Source: Methanocorpusculum sp.
Lineage (GTDB): Archaea; Halobacteriota; Methanomicrobia; Methanomicrobiales; Methanocorpusculaceae
Direction: 5' to 3'
Length of the DNA stretch: 64,000 nt
NCBI GenBank assembly: GCA_029986255.1
Contig: DALTYD010000003.1
Location: 23,851-87,850, forward strand
Below, piece after piece: positions 26,284-34,272 of this stretch; position 1 is the stretch's first letter; each line of letters starts with the position of its first letter. A program made the translations under genes and the position numbers. The notes under the pieces were generated by a model that worked only from the letters and a program-made list of their open reading frames with translations, was not told where the DNA came from and ran no database searches.

Positions 26284-26338
26284 CTATTTTTCCAAAAACA
26301 GAATAGACTTAATCTTATAAATCGATACCTATTATGAG

Positions 26339-27562
26339 ATGACTGCATCCAAAATACTTCTTCTTGTTATAGATGGTGTGGGAGATCGTCCTTGTGATTG
26401 TCTTGATGGTAACACTCCATTACAGGCTGCAAATCTCCCCAATCTTGACGAAATCGCGAGGAATGGTATCTGCGGCATCATGGATCCTATTGCACCAGGA
26501 ATACGGGTTGGTTCAGATACCTCTCATTTAAGCATTCTTGGCTATCCTCCTAAGCAGTATTATACAGGCCGTGGGCCTCTAGAGGCGGCTGGTTGTGGTA
26601 TTCAGATGAAACCTGGCATGATTGGGTTTCGTGCAAACTTTGCAACCATTGACGATGCGGGTAATGTGATTGATCGTCGTGCAGGTAGAATTACTGACAC
26701 CATCGAGATTTCTACTGCTATCCGTGATGGGGTTGATCTCAGCAAGTATGGTGTTACTATTCAGTTTGAGCCAGGTTCAGGTCATCGTGCAGCTCTTGCA
26801 TTTGAAGGGAATGGGCTTTCCTCCGCAGTCTCTAGCAATGATCCGAAAGTAACTGGTCTTCCTCCCAAAACTATTCACCCTGAAGGAGATACCTCTCCTG
26901 AAGCAAAATTTACGGCTGAGGTCTGCAATGAGTTTTGCCGTCAGGCAGCAGATATTCTCAAAGATCATCCTCTCAATTATTCACGCCAAGCAGCAGATCT
27001 ACATCCTGCGAACATTGTTCTTATCCGAGGAGCTGGTGTCATGGGCATTTATGAACCTTTCCAAGAACGATATGATCTTTCTGGAAGCGTTGTTACCTCA
27101 GCTTCTCTCATTGCAGGGATTGGTTGTTCTGTTGGACTTCGTCGTGTGTTGGTTCACCCCACCACTCCTCTTGTGGAGCAGGTTGATCGTGTTCTCCATG
27201 AGTTTGAAACTCAGGATTTTGTTCTTTTCAACATAAAAAATGCGGATGAATATGGTCATGATGGTAAAGCAATAGAGAAGATGAAGTTTTTAGAAAATAT
27301 AGATAGAGAACTTTGTTCTCTCATGGAGGTTCCTGATCTCATGCTTGTAGTTTGTGGTGATCACTCCACTCCTTGCTCCATCATGGAGCACAGCGCAGAT
27401 CCTGTGCCACTGATCATTCATGGAGATGGAGTGCGAATTGATCACGTTTCTTCTTATGATGAGATTTCCTGTGCTGCAGGTGCTCTCTGCCGAATACGTG
27501 GTGGTGATCTGATGCCACTTCTCTTGGATCTCATTGACAAAACTCATAAGTACGGGGCGTAA
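26339..27562 (+). CDS. apgM: 2,3-bisphosphoglycerate-independent phosphoglycerate mutase, archaeal type
   Basis: The 407-residue enzyme interconverts 3- and 2-phosphoglycerate in central carbon metabolism. It belongs to the alkaline-phosphatase superfamily: first metal-binding aspartate in LLVIDGVGDRP (about 9-19) and the nucleophile serine in GSDTSHLSILGYPP (about 60-73). The later metal site is in VVCGDHSTPCSIMEHS. Length is typical of archaeal ApgM. A TATA-like CTTATAAAT at 26314-26322 is so close to the ATG that the message may be almost leaderless. The next gene begins 28 bases after the stop. Confidence 0.95.
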   Translation: MTASKILLLVIDGVGDRPCDCLDGNTPLQAANLPNLDEIARNGICGIMDPIAPGIRVGSDTSHLSILGYPPKQYYTGRGPLEAAGCGIQMKPGMIGFRANFATIDDAGNVIDRRAGRITDTIEISTAIRDGVDLSKYGVTIQFEPGSGHRAALAFEGNGLSSAVSSNDPKVTGLPPKTIHPEGDTSPEAKFTAEVCNEFCRQAADILKDHPLNYSRQAADLHPANIVLIRGAGVMGIYEPFQERYDLSGSVVTSASLIAGIGCSVGLRRVLVHPTTPLVEQVDRVLHEFETQDFVLFNIKNADEYGHDGKAIEKMKFLENIDRELCSLMEVPDLMLVVCGDHSTPCSIMEHSADPVPLIIHGDGVRIDHVSSYDEISCAAGALCRIRGGDLMPLLLDLIDKTHKYGA

Positions 27563-27590
27563 TGATTATTACATATATTCGGGGTGGGGC

Positions 27591-28619
27591 ATGGCAGATG
27601 AAAAGAAACAATGGATTGTAAGAGCTCAACCTGATCTAGATAATGTCCAGATTGAGGCTGAGGAATTTTTTTCAGGGGAGAGGGAAAATAGATGTTCATC
27701 ATTGCCCACTTATCCCTTAGGTTCTGATGAGTTATCTCTTGAAACACAGTCTCTGGATGAAAAATTCTCTTCAATTGCTACTCCGACAATTACTGAGCTC
27801 TTCAAGAAGTGTATTTTTCCAGACAAAGTCGAGTTGCAGGAGTGCCTTCTCAAAACTAAAAATGATATCTTGGTTGGAGAAAGCTGCACTATCGAATATG
27901 GTCTTTATGGGCATGACATTGTCATTTGTGAATTTTGTAAACTCACTGGCGATGTCATAGCTGAAGGCGATCTTCGCATTGACAACTTCTGTGAGATTAA
28001 TGGCACAGTCATCTGCAATGGGGATGCCTATCTTGGGGAAGGCGTCAAAGTGAATGGAAAATTGACTGTAGATGGAAATCTTGATATTGGCGACAATGTC
28101 ATTATCGGAAAAGAGTTCAGAGCGCAGGGTGATATCAGTATTCGGAATCCTGTGCCAGTTCTTCTATATCTCTTTCTCTATGTTCTGACGATGCTACATC
28201 TAGATAATGATGAAGATATTGAAAAAACTGTTAATGCTATCATTTTGGAGGCAACCTCTGAACCACTTGTTCTTCCTCCCCACACTGTAATGAATCTCAA
28301 CTCCTTCTCTGTACCGACTCCGATGGAAATTGGTGCGAACTGTCGTTTGCATGGCAACATCACAGTGAAATCACTTTCTCTGAAGAATGATGTGGTAATT
28401 TTCGGAGGTATTCACTCAAGCAGCTTCGTTAAAATAGGAGAGCGGACTGTGGTTCATGGTGATGTTATCGGTTCAAGTATCCAAATTGAATGTGATGCAG
28501 ATATCCTTGGTGATGTTGTCGGTGATAAGGTATGGTTGCATGAGGATGCACTGGTAAACGGTATTATCCGTTCTTTTGATGGTCTGACTATTGGACGATT
28601 TAGGGATATGCAGAAATGA
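27591..28619 (+). CDS. Bactofilin-like/left-handed beta-helix polymer-forming protein
   Basis: The 342-residue protein (ATG 27591, ribosome site GGGGTGGGG) has an acidic variable N-terminus of about 80 residues. Two stretches follow of short hexapeptide-like turns rich in isoleucine, valine and glycine (for example GDVIAEGDLRIDNFCEINGT and later NCRLHGNITVKSLSLKNDV), separated by a more hydrophobic LLYLFLYVLTMLHL insert. This is the pattern of polymer-forming cytoskeletal (bactofilin/DUF583) proteins, which in bacteria build filaments at membranes. Archaeal roles are largely unknown. It overlaps the following methyltransferase gene by 4 bases, suggesting the two act together. Confidence 0.75.
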   Translation: MADEKKQWIVRAQPDLDNVQIEAEEFFSGERENRCSSLPTYPLGSDELSLETQSLDEKFSSIATPTITELFKKCIFPDKVELQECLLKTKNDILVGESCTIEYGLYGHDIVICEFCKLTGDVIAEGDLRIDNFCEINGTVICNGDAYLGEGVKVNGKLTVDGNLDIGDNVIIGKEFRAQGDISIRNPVPVLLYLFLYVLTMLHLDNDEDIEKTVNAIILEATSEPLVLPPHTVMNLNSFSVPTPMEIGANCRLHGNITVKSLSLKNDVVIFGGIHSSSFVKIGERTVVHGDVIGSSIQIECDADILGDVVGDKVWLHEDALVNGIIRSFDGLTIGRFRDMQK

Positions 28620-29455
28620 AATCGATTGCTGAGATGCTGGATCTTGATTCTATTCGGTTCCTCGAGCCTGATTATGCCTCACTTATAAATAATGGTGAAC
28701 CTGGTATTCTAATTTGTGAGGCTAAACCAACGCATGGCGGTGCTCGAATGTTGATTGATGAGGCAGAAAATCCTGTGTTGCTTGCAGTTTATACGGGTGA
28801 TGAGTGGGTTGGAACCATATGGACCTTTCGTCGTCCCATGGAGCAGGAATTTTCTCTCTTTATGGAGGCTGACGGAGATATCTATCAGGAAGCACGTACC
28901 GCAATTGATGATGCTGTACGCGCCTACTTTTCAGAAATTCTTCGTGCAGCGATTGTCCCCGCTAGTGAGGATCTACCTCATGACAGAATTGAAAAGGTCC
29001 GCTCCCTTTTGCAGGAGGTGTGGGGTCCATTTGTACCCGGTCTCTGTTTTGATGCATGTTCAGGTTCTGGTATTGGTTCGTTGATCATCCGTGAGATGGG
29101 TGGTCACCCGATCGCATATGACAATGATCCTACTATGCTTTCGTTGGGCCTTGCATCAGGTCGCCTAGTACCCGAAAATACCATATGTATCGATGCCAAG
29201 GTTGCATCTGTGTATCTTCCAGACGCAGAAAGAGGCATGGGAATTATGTTTGGTCAAATGTATGTGTACACACTGGGTTTATGGCGACCGATAGTTGAGG
29301 AACTTATTGGTATTACTGCTGAAACACTGATTACAGTTGCAACTGAGGAGGAGGCCCGTTGGGTGCGTGAATGGGCAAAAGAGCTTGATCGCAATTTTGA
29401 AATATGGGAAAATGAGCGTGATCCGATTTATGATCGATGGATTTGCTTTGGATAA
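28616..29455 (+). CDS. Class I SAM-dependent methyltransferase-like protein
   Basis: The 279-residue protein has two parts. The first 120 residues form a domain I do not recognise. The second part starts with FDACSGSGIGSLIIREMGG (about 144-162), a good methyltransferase motif I, then GHPIAYDNDPTM where the acidic residue of the SAM pocket is expected. No NPPY-type or cysteine catalytic motif is evident, so substrate and even activity are uncertain. Its ATG overlaps the stop of the beta-helix protein (ATGA), implying coupled translation. Confidence 0.7.
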   Translation: MKSIAEMLDLDSIRFLEPDYASLINNGEPGILICEAKPTHGGARMLIDEAENPVLLAVYTGDEWVGTIWTFRRPMEQEFSLFMEADGDIYQEARTAIDDAVRAYFSEILRAAIVPASEDLPHDRIEKVRSLLQEVWGPFVPGLCFDACSGSGIGSLIIREMGGHPIAYDNDPTMLSLGLASGRLVPENTICIDAKVASVYLPDAERGMGIMFGQMYVYTLGLWRPIVEELIGITAETLITVATEEEARWVREWAKELDRNFEIWENERDPIYDRWICFG

Positions 29456-30215
29456 TATTTTTTAAACAAACTCTCACTGTTTTGAGTATTATAAAATGTT
29501 ATAAAATACTTTTTTCATGATGGTTATCATCTTATTACTATTATGATATCCATTTTGGTTTTAGGAGGATGGTTGGATGTTCTCGGGTTGATGATGAGAT
29601 TATCTTTTGCGCAGGTAATATTTCTTATCCTGATCCCCAAACGGTTGTTTCTAACATTGTGAATATGTCTATTTTGTTTGAATATTAAACAATTGTTGAT
29701 ATCGTTTCAGATACTCACCAATAACTTTGAAATAGAGTGTAAAATTTCTAAAAAAATTCTCCTTAGATCTTGATTTTAATCAATAAATTACATTTTTTAT
29801 CTCTCCGTCTTATAATCTTTTTTATCTGAGCAACCATATTGATTTTGTTTAGTGATTATTTATTGTTTCTACGTCTGGATGGTGGATGAACATGCTTTGC
29901 GTAGGAAGGTGATAATCTCATAATCAAGATAATTGAAATCAATCATCGATATATCAGAAAAATTCTTGGTTGTTACACAAATTAAAAAAAAATGTATTTG
30001 TCTTTTATCTCCATATCTAGGGTGATTGTTATTGATTTTTGATAACGAATCGGTTGCTCCAATCACATGATGATTTCTGCCTCTGTTCCGCCACTTCAAA
30101 GACTTCAATGTTCGTATTGTTGTTTTGCACTGTACTTGTTTGAATAGCCCATGTTGACGTGACTTCTTTTTTACCTGTATCATTTTCTAGTTCACTCTCC
30201 AATATTGATACTCAT
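29456..30215. other. AT-rich intergenic region with possible gene remnants
   Basis: No gene with confident support. A 39-codon frame at 29569-29688 follows TAGGAGG but with no spacing to its ATG. A 104-codon minus-strand frame (29869-30183) is treated separately as a possible decayed gene. A T-rich run after the methyltransferase stop (29459 on) may act as terminator. Confidence 0.45.
29869..30183 (-). pseudogene. Open frame with weak likeness to DUF371 (possible decayed gene)
   Basis: The 104-codon frame starts with ATG and lies in otherwise empty DNA. Around residues 17-55 the order of features, KTTIRTLKSLKW then RGRNHHVIGATDSLSKI, vaguely follows DUF371, a methanogen family with HRTTxE...RGDCIIGV...A. 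Key glycines and the GH pair are missing and the rest does not match. Codon use is poor for a working gene. I offer it as a remnant only; it may equally be chance. Confidence 0.2.
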
Positions 30216-30659
30216 ATGGTAATTTCTGGATGTTTGATTGATCTCGATGGTGTTGTTTATATTAATGAGGAACCAATTCCTGGTGCAATTTCTGCAATAC
30301 GTGAACTGATGAAGCGCAATATCCCATTTCGTTTTGTCTCTAACAATACTCATCGAAGTAGAGAAACCATTCGCACTCAACTCGCGCGATTTGGTATTGA
30401 CGTTCCAGTGGAATGGATCTTCACACCACTTAGCGCTGCAATCACTTATCTGCAAGATGCAGGTTCCATGTCTTGTTGGTTTCTTGGTAGCCCTGATGCT
30501 GCCTTTGAACTCCGAAATGCAGGAATCAATCCTGTTGATCCCACTGCATCCTATGTCTTAGTTGGAGACTTAAGTGAAGTTCTTGGATACGACATGTTTG
30601 TTACTGGATTTCGTGTATTAATTAATAATCACGCTAAACTTCTTGCCCTTAAACAATGA
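30216..30659 (+). CDS. HAD-family phosphatase (NagD-like), N-terminal part of a split gene
   Basis: This 147-codon frame (ATG 30216, MVISGCLIDLDGVVYINEEP) is the front half of a NagD/phosphoglycolate-phosphatase-like HAD hydrolase. The nucleophile motif DLDGVVY (about 9-15) is intact, followed by the motif II region RFVSNNTHRSRE and the cap domain. It ends prematurely at LINNHAKLLALKQ because a 35-base duplication shifts the frame. The rest of the enzyme is encoded by the next frame, whose ATG overlaps this TGA. Whether two polypeptides associate or the gene is dead is open. The start is chosen on homology. Confidence 0.75.
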   Translation: MVISGCLIDLDGVVYINEEPIPGAISAIRELMKRNIPFRFVSNNTHRSRETIRTQLARFGIDVPVEWIFTPLSAAITYLQDAGSMSCWFLGSPDAAFELRNAGINPVDPTASYVLVGDLSEVLGYDMFVTGFRVLINNHAKLLALKQ

Positions 30660-30696
30660 GCAATCACGCTAAACTTCTTGCCCTTGAACACGATCG
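30627..30696 (+). repeat. 35-bp imperfect tandem duplication breaking the HAD gene
   Basis: Units 30627-30661 and 30662-30696 share their first 24 bases exactly, then AACA, and differ in the rest (28 of 35 equal). Because 35 is not a multiple of three, the frame moves. Removing one unit restores a continuous family-like reading, INNHAKLLALEHDRYFKGTDG in outline (NNHAKLLAL then EHDRYFKGTD). Confidence 0.85.
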
Positions 30697-31021
30697 TTAT
30701 TTCAAAGGGACGGATGGTCTTTTGCTTTCTGCAGGGGCGTTTGTTTCAGCGTTGGAATTTGCAGCAGATGTGACTGCAATCCTTCTTGGAAAACCTTCTT
30801 CTGCCTTTTTTCAGGCGGCTCTTTCATCCTTACATCTTCCTCCTGAGGAGGTTGTTATGATTGGTGATGATCCATGTTCGGATATTGGTGGTGCCGCATC
30901 TGTATCTGTACGTGGTGTTCTTGTTCTTACTGGCAAATTTCACGGCGTTCTTCCTGCTCATGTGATCAAGCCCTGGAAAATACTCCCAGGCCTTTCCGAT
31001 CTTCTTCCGCTTATGCAATAA
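30656..31021 (+). CDS. HAD-family phosphatase (NagD-like), C-terminal part of a split gene
   Basis: The 121-codon frame contains the back half of the HAD hydrolase: the motif III lysine in LLGKPSSAFF (about 44-53) and the metal-binding motif IV in VVMIGDDPCSDIGGA (about 66-80). The beginning, MSNHAKLLALEHD, repeats the end of the preceding frame through the 35-base duplication. Its ATG is the ATG of an ATGA overlap with the upstream stop (30656-30659), so reinitiation is possible. All catalytic motifs survive across the two frames, suggesting a very recent break or a functional split protein. Confidence 0.7.
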   Translation: MSNHAKLLALEHDRYFKGTDGLLLSAGAFVSALEFAADVTAILLGKPSSAFFQAALSSLHLPPEEVVMIGDDPCSDIGGAASVSVRGVLVLTGKFHGVLPAHVIKPWKILPGLSDLLPLMQ

Positions 31022-31301
31022 GATAGTTTGGATCATTTATGGATGGGATTATATTTTCTGGCGTCTCTGCAGCATGGTAACAGAGTTTTGAAAGTTGATT
31101 TTTTCGCTGAATAACTGTGTACTTGGCTGCCCGTTCTGCTATTGATGTTAGTGCGATGCTCGTCATGATTAAACATCTAATTGGGAGGCTATAAATCTAC
31201 GACCGCGCGTACTGAAAGTGCTCTTCCCTCCTCTTTTTGCAATACTGTATAAAACATGTATCTTTACAACTCTCTGAAGCAAACAAGATAATAGATTTTC
31301 C
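31022..31301. other. Intergenic region before sufC
   Basis: No complete gene is seen. A short open stretch ending at 31194 (AARSAIDVSAMLVMIKHLI in translation) looks somewhat gene-like but has no start or upstream continuation; it may be a remnant. The sufC promoter presumably lies in the last 100 bases. Confidence 0.35.
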
Positions 31302-32030
31302 ATGCTTGAGATCAGAAACCTTCATGTGGAAGTTGGTGGCAGAGAGGTGCTTCATGGCGTTAATCTGAGAATTAATGATGGTGAAACACATGTACTGCTT
31401 GGACCGAATGGTTCTGGAAAAACCACTCTTCTGCGTACTATTATGGGATTTGGAAGCTCTCGTGTCACATGTGGTACGATATGTTTTAATGGTGTTGATG
31501 TAACTGAAAAACAGTTACATGAACGAGCTAAGCTTGGAATGGGTATCATGTTTCAACGCCCACCAACTATTTCTGGATTACAACTCCGTAAGCTTCTTAT
31601 TACAACCTCTATAATTGACGAAATACAGATTCCAGTTCTAGCTGAACGCATGCATATGAGTAAATTCCTTGATCGTGATGTTAATTCTGGATTCTCTGGT
31701 GGTGAGATTAAACGTAGTGAAATTCTTCAACTTATGGTTCAATCTCCTTCTTTTGTAATGCTTGATGAACCAGAAAGTGGTGTCGATGTGGAAAACATGG
31801 TGCTTCTTGGCAACGCAGCAGCTAACCTTCTTGAAAAGGATCAACACATGATTAATCGTACAAAATCAGGTCTTATCATTACGCATACGGGTTATATTCT
31901 CGATTATATCGAAGCTGATGTTGGCCATGTACTAATTGATGGTATGATACGATGTAGTGGAAACCCACGTGAAATTCTTCGGAGTGTGAAACAGTCCGGC
32001 TATAAGGAGTGTATTGCATGCCAGAAATGA
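31302..32030 (+). CDS. sufC: Fe-S cluster assembly ATPase SufC
   Basis: The 242-residue ABC-type ATPase drives the SufBC scaffold that builds iron-sulfur clusters. Walker A is GPNGSGKTT (about 34-42), the Q-loop is in GIMFQRPPTISG, the signature FSGGEIKRSE sits near residue 130, and Walker B is FVMLDEPESGVDVEN, with the family's DEPESG(V/L)D form. The later KSGLIITH supplies the switch histidine. No membrane partner is nearby, as expected for SufC. It overlaps sufB by 13 bases, so translation is coupled. Methanogens with many Fe-S enzymes rely on this minimal SufBC pair. Confidence 0.93.
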   Translation: MLEIRNLHVEVGGREVLHGVNLRINDGETHVLLGPNGSGKTTLLRTIMGFGSSRVTCGTICFNGVDVTEKQLHERAKLGMGIMFQRPPTISGLQLRKLLITTSIIDEIQIPVLAERMHMSKFLDRDVNSGFSGGEIKRSEILQLMVQSPSFVMLDEPESGVDVENMVLLGNAAANLLEKDQHMINRTKSGLIITHTGYILDYIEADVGHVLIDGMIRCSGNPREILRSVKQSGYKECIACQK

Positions 32031-33127
32031 AAGGCTTTGATACCATTAGTCTCGAGAATAAAGAAAGACTTGTTTTGACGGGAATTCAGACGGAATCCTT
32101 CGATGATAGGGCTGGAAGTTTCTTTTTAGTCAACGATCATGTTTTGCACGCAGGTTCTAACGCCGAGGGCGTAGAGGTCTTGATGATCGATAAAGCTCTT
32201 GAGAGGTATGCATGGATTTCTAATTACTTCTGGAAAGCTGTTCCAAAGGATAAAGATAAGTACACAAAGTATGTTGCTGATCGCCCACAACATGGTTATG
32301 CTATCATTGCCCACAAAGGTGCAAAGACCACCATACCATTGCAGAGTTGCATGTTTCTTCAGGGAAACGCTGTTCAGACAGTCCACAATATTGTGATCGC
32401 TGAGGAAGGTTCGGAGGTTCATCTTATTTCAGGATGTGTTAGTTCCGCTGAAACAAAAGAAGGAGCTCACTATGGTATCAATGAGATTTATGTTGGTAAG
32501 GATGCGAAAGTGACCTCGACTATGATTCACACGTGGGGTGAGGGAATTGAGGTGTTTCCACGCACAGCTTCTATTATTGAGGAGCGAGGTACGTTTATTT
32601 CGAACTACATCTGTCTGAAACCAGCTAAGACAGTGCAGATGTACCCTGTTGCTTATCTTCGTGGAAATGGCGCAGTTGCACATTTTTCTAGTGTGATTTT
32701 GGCAGGTTCTGGTTCGCACATTGATGTTGGGTCCCGAGCAATTCTAAAAGCACCGGGAACGAGCGCTGAGTTAGTTACTCGTGCAATTACAAATGGAGGT
32801 ACTATCATCTCTCGTGGTGCAATTACTGGAGAAGCTCCACATACGAAAGGGCACATTGAATGCCGTGGTCTCATTCTTCAGGATGGGATCATGCATGCCA
32901 TTCCCGAAATTGATGGTCGTGTGGTAGATGTTGAACTTTCTCACGAGGCCGCGGTTGGTAAGATTAATCGAGATGCGATTGAGTATTTGATGGCGCGCGG
33001 TCTTTCTGAGGATGTGGCAACTGCGACGATCATTCGCGGATTTCTTGATGTACACATCGAAGGTTTACCGAATATGCTGCAAAAGCAGATAGATGAGGCA
33101 ATCAATTCCACAGATCATGGATTTTGA
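32018..33127 (+). CDS. sufB: Fe-S cluster assembly scaffold SufB (SufB/SufD family)
   Basis: The 369-residue protein is the archaeal SufB/SufD-type scaffold. The core has the beta-helix typical of the family with many short strands (for example IVIAEEGSEVHLISGCVSS and AVAHFSSVILAGSGSHIDVG). The C-terminal region carries the conserved ECRGLI and HEAAVGKINRDAIEYLMARG, including the glutamate and histidine used in cluster binding. I start at ATG 32018 because AAGGAG lies 8 bases upstream; GTG 32009 and ATG 32027 are alternatives. It is shorter than bacterial SufB, as usual in archaea. The following gene starts 2 bases after its stop. Confidence 0.92.
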   Translation: MPEMKGFDTISLENKERLVLTGIQTESFDDRAGSFFLVNDHVLHAGSNAEGVEVLMIDKALERYAWISNYFWKAVPKDKDKYTKYVADRPQHGYAIIAHKGAKTTIPLQSCMFLQGNAVQTVHNIVIAEEGSEVHLISGCVSSAETKEGAHYGINEIYVGKDAKVTSTMIHTWGEGIEVFPRTASIIEERGTFISNYICLKPAKTVQMYPVAYLRGNGAVAHFSSVILAGSGSHIDVGSRAILKAPGTSAELVTRAITNGGTIISRGAITGEAPHTKGHIECRGLILQDGIMHAIPEIDGRVVDVELSHEAAVGKINRDAIEYLMARGLSEDVATATIIRGFLDVHIEGLPNMLQKQIDEAINSTDHGF

Positions 33128-33129
33128 GT

Positions 33130-33684
33130 ATGAAAATATATGATGTTACCAGAACACTCGCTCCCGAAATGTACGTATATCCGGGTGATCCTGCGTTTGT
33201 ATTGACTCCACTGCGTTCTGGGGAATCATATATTTCGGCGCTTGCACTTGGGACACATACTGGAACACATATTGATGCGCCATCTCATTATTTTTCTGGA
33301 GCAGTAGGGGTAGATAAGCTTCCTTTTGAAAAGCTGTTTACGACTGCAGAGTTACTCTCCTTTGGAGGCAAAATATCGAAAATGAGATCCGCAATTTTGC
33401 TTCGTTCTGGCTATCATGAAGGTGACCTAACATATCCCCAGCTTTCTGAGGATGAGGCATCATCCCTCGTGCAAGGGGGTGTGACTGTTGTTGGTTGTGA
33501 TACTCCTTCAATTGGCAGCGATGAGGTTCATCGTATTCTGCTTGCAGCAGGTGTGGTAGTGATTGAGTTACTGGATTTTACAGATGTGGTTGATGGTGTG
33601 TATAACATGATTTCTCTGCCGCTGAAAATAGTGGGGGCCGATGCCGCCCCAGCGCGCGTCGTGTTGATTGAGGTGATGGAATGA
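33130..33684 (+). CDS. Cyclase family protein (kynurenine formamidase-like)
   Basis: The 184-residue protein belongs to the metal-dependent cyclase/kynurenine formamidase family. The metal-binding motif HTGTHIDAPSHY is at about residues 40-51, with all the family's ligands (H, H, D, H). The N-terminus MKIYDVTRTLAPEMYVYPGD is typical. Real substrate is unknown in methanogens; amide hydrolysis or a lactam-type reaction is inferred from family. The ATG lies 2 bases after the sufB stop and the end overlaps the next gene by 4 bases, so it is in the suf transcript. Confidence 0.88.
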   Translation: MKIYDVTRTLAPEMYVYPGDPAFVLTPLRSGESYISALALGTHTGTHIDAPSHYFSGAVGVDKLPFEKLFTTAELLSFGGKISKMRSAILLRSGYHEGDLTYPQLSEDEASSLVQGGVTVVGCDTPSIGSDEVHRILLAAGVVVIELLDFTDVVDGVYNMISLPLKIVGADAAPARVVLIEVME

Positions 33685-34271
33685 TTTTGCATGATGCAAT
33701 TGCGCATCTACATGAGCTTTCTGTGGATCTTGGAGACGAAATGGGAGATTTATTCTATTCTCCTCTCCCCCCGCATACCGTTTGCCGCTATTGCCGTGGA
33801 AGATGTCTTGGTGTAGAGTACGGAGGGAGGGTTGCAGAAATCAGCTCACCTGAACCATTTTCTGCTAGAATGTTGTTGAAACATCTGTTTGATGCACCAC
33901 TTAAATCGAAAAAAACTCGTTTTGCAGCCGCAGGGGCACTGACTGTGGCCTGTGGTTTTCTGATGTTGACTCGTAAACTTGCTCCCTGCCCAATGATGAG
34001 TTCTGACAAGTGTCTGAAGGAACTTATTGCTCGATGTTCTGAGTATCTGGTTTATGTGATCGGTGAAGATATTCCCGGAATTCACCAGGCCCTGCTTGTA
34101 GAGGAGGCTGATCTTGTGATTGTAACTGGCGATGCGCTTTTGACAGAAGATTTCCTTTTGGTGATTGAAGAAGCGAAAATTTTAAAGAAAGAACTTTTAT
34201 TTCTTGGACCTGAGTGGGCTGGGGTTACTGCGCTTCTTGGCATTGAGCATTGGTGTCCATATGGAACCTAG
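33681..34271 (+). CDS. Cysteine-rich protein, possibly DUF364-like
   Basis: This 196-residue protein is not firmly recognised. The N-terminal part has CRYCRGRC (about 35-42), an unusually dense cysteine group. Another set, CGF and CPMMSSDKC, lies at about 92-112. The C-terminal half resembles a Rossmann-like domain, with LVIVTGDALLTEDFLLVIEE and a following LLFLGPEWAG, which recalls DUF364 (putative heavy-metal chelation). A metal- or cluster-binding role is inferred from cysteines and from being fourth in a suf-led cluster. It overlaps the cyclase gene by 4 bases, so both belong to the same message. Confidence 0.6.
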   Translation: MILHDAIAHLHELSVDLGDEMGDLFYSPLPPHTVCRYCRGRCLGVEYGGRVAEISSPEPFSARMLLKHLFDAPLKSKKTRFAAAGALTVACGFLMLTRKLAPCPMMSSDKCLKELIARCSEYLVYVIGEDIPGIHQALLVEEADLVIVTGDALLTEDFLLVIEEAKILKKELLFLGPEWAGVTALLGIEHWCPYGT

Positions 34272-34272
34272 G

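Noticed and set aside
29569..29688. 39-codon frame after TAGGAGG
   Set aside because: The ribosome site touches the ATG with no spacing, and the peptide resembles nothing known; likely chance.
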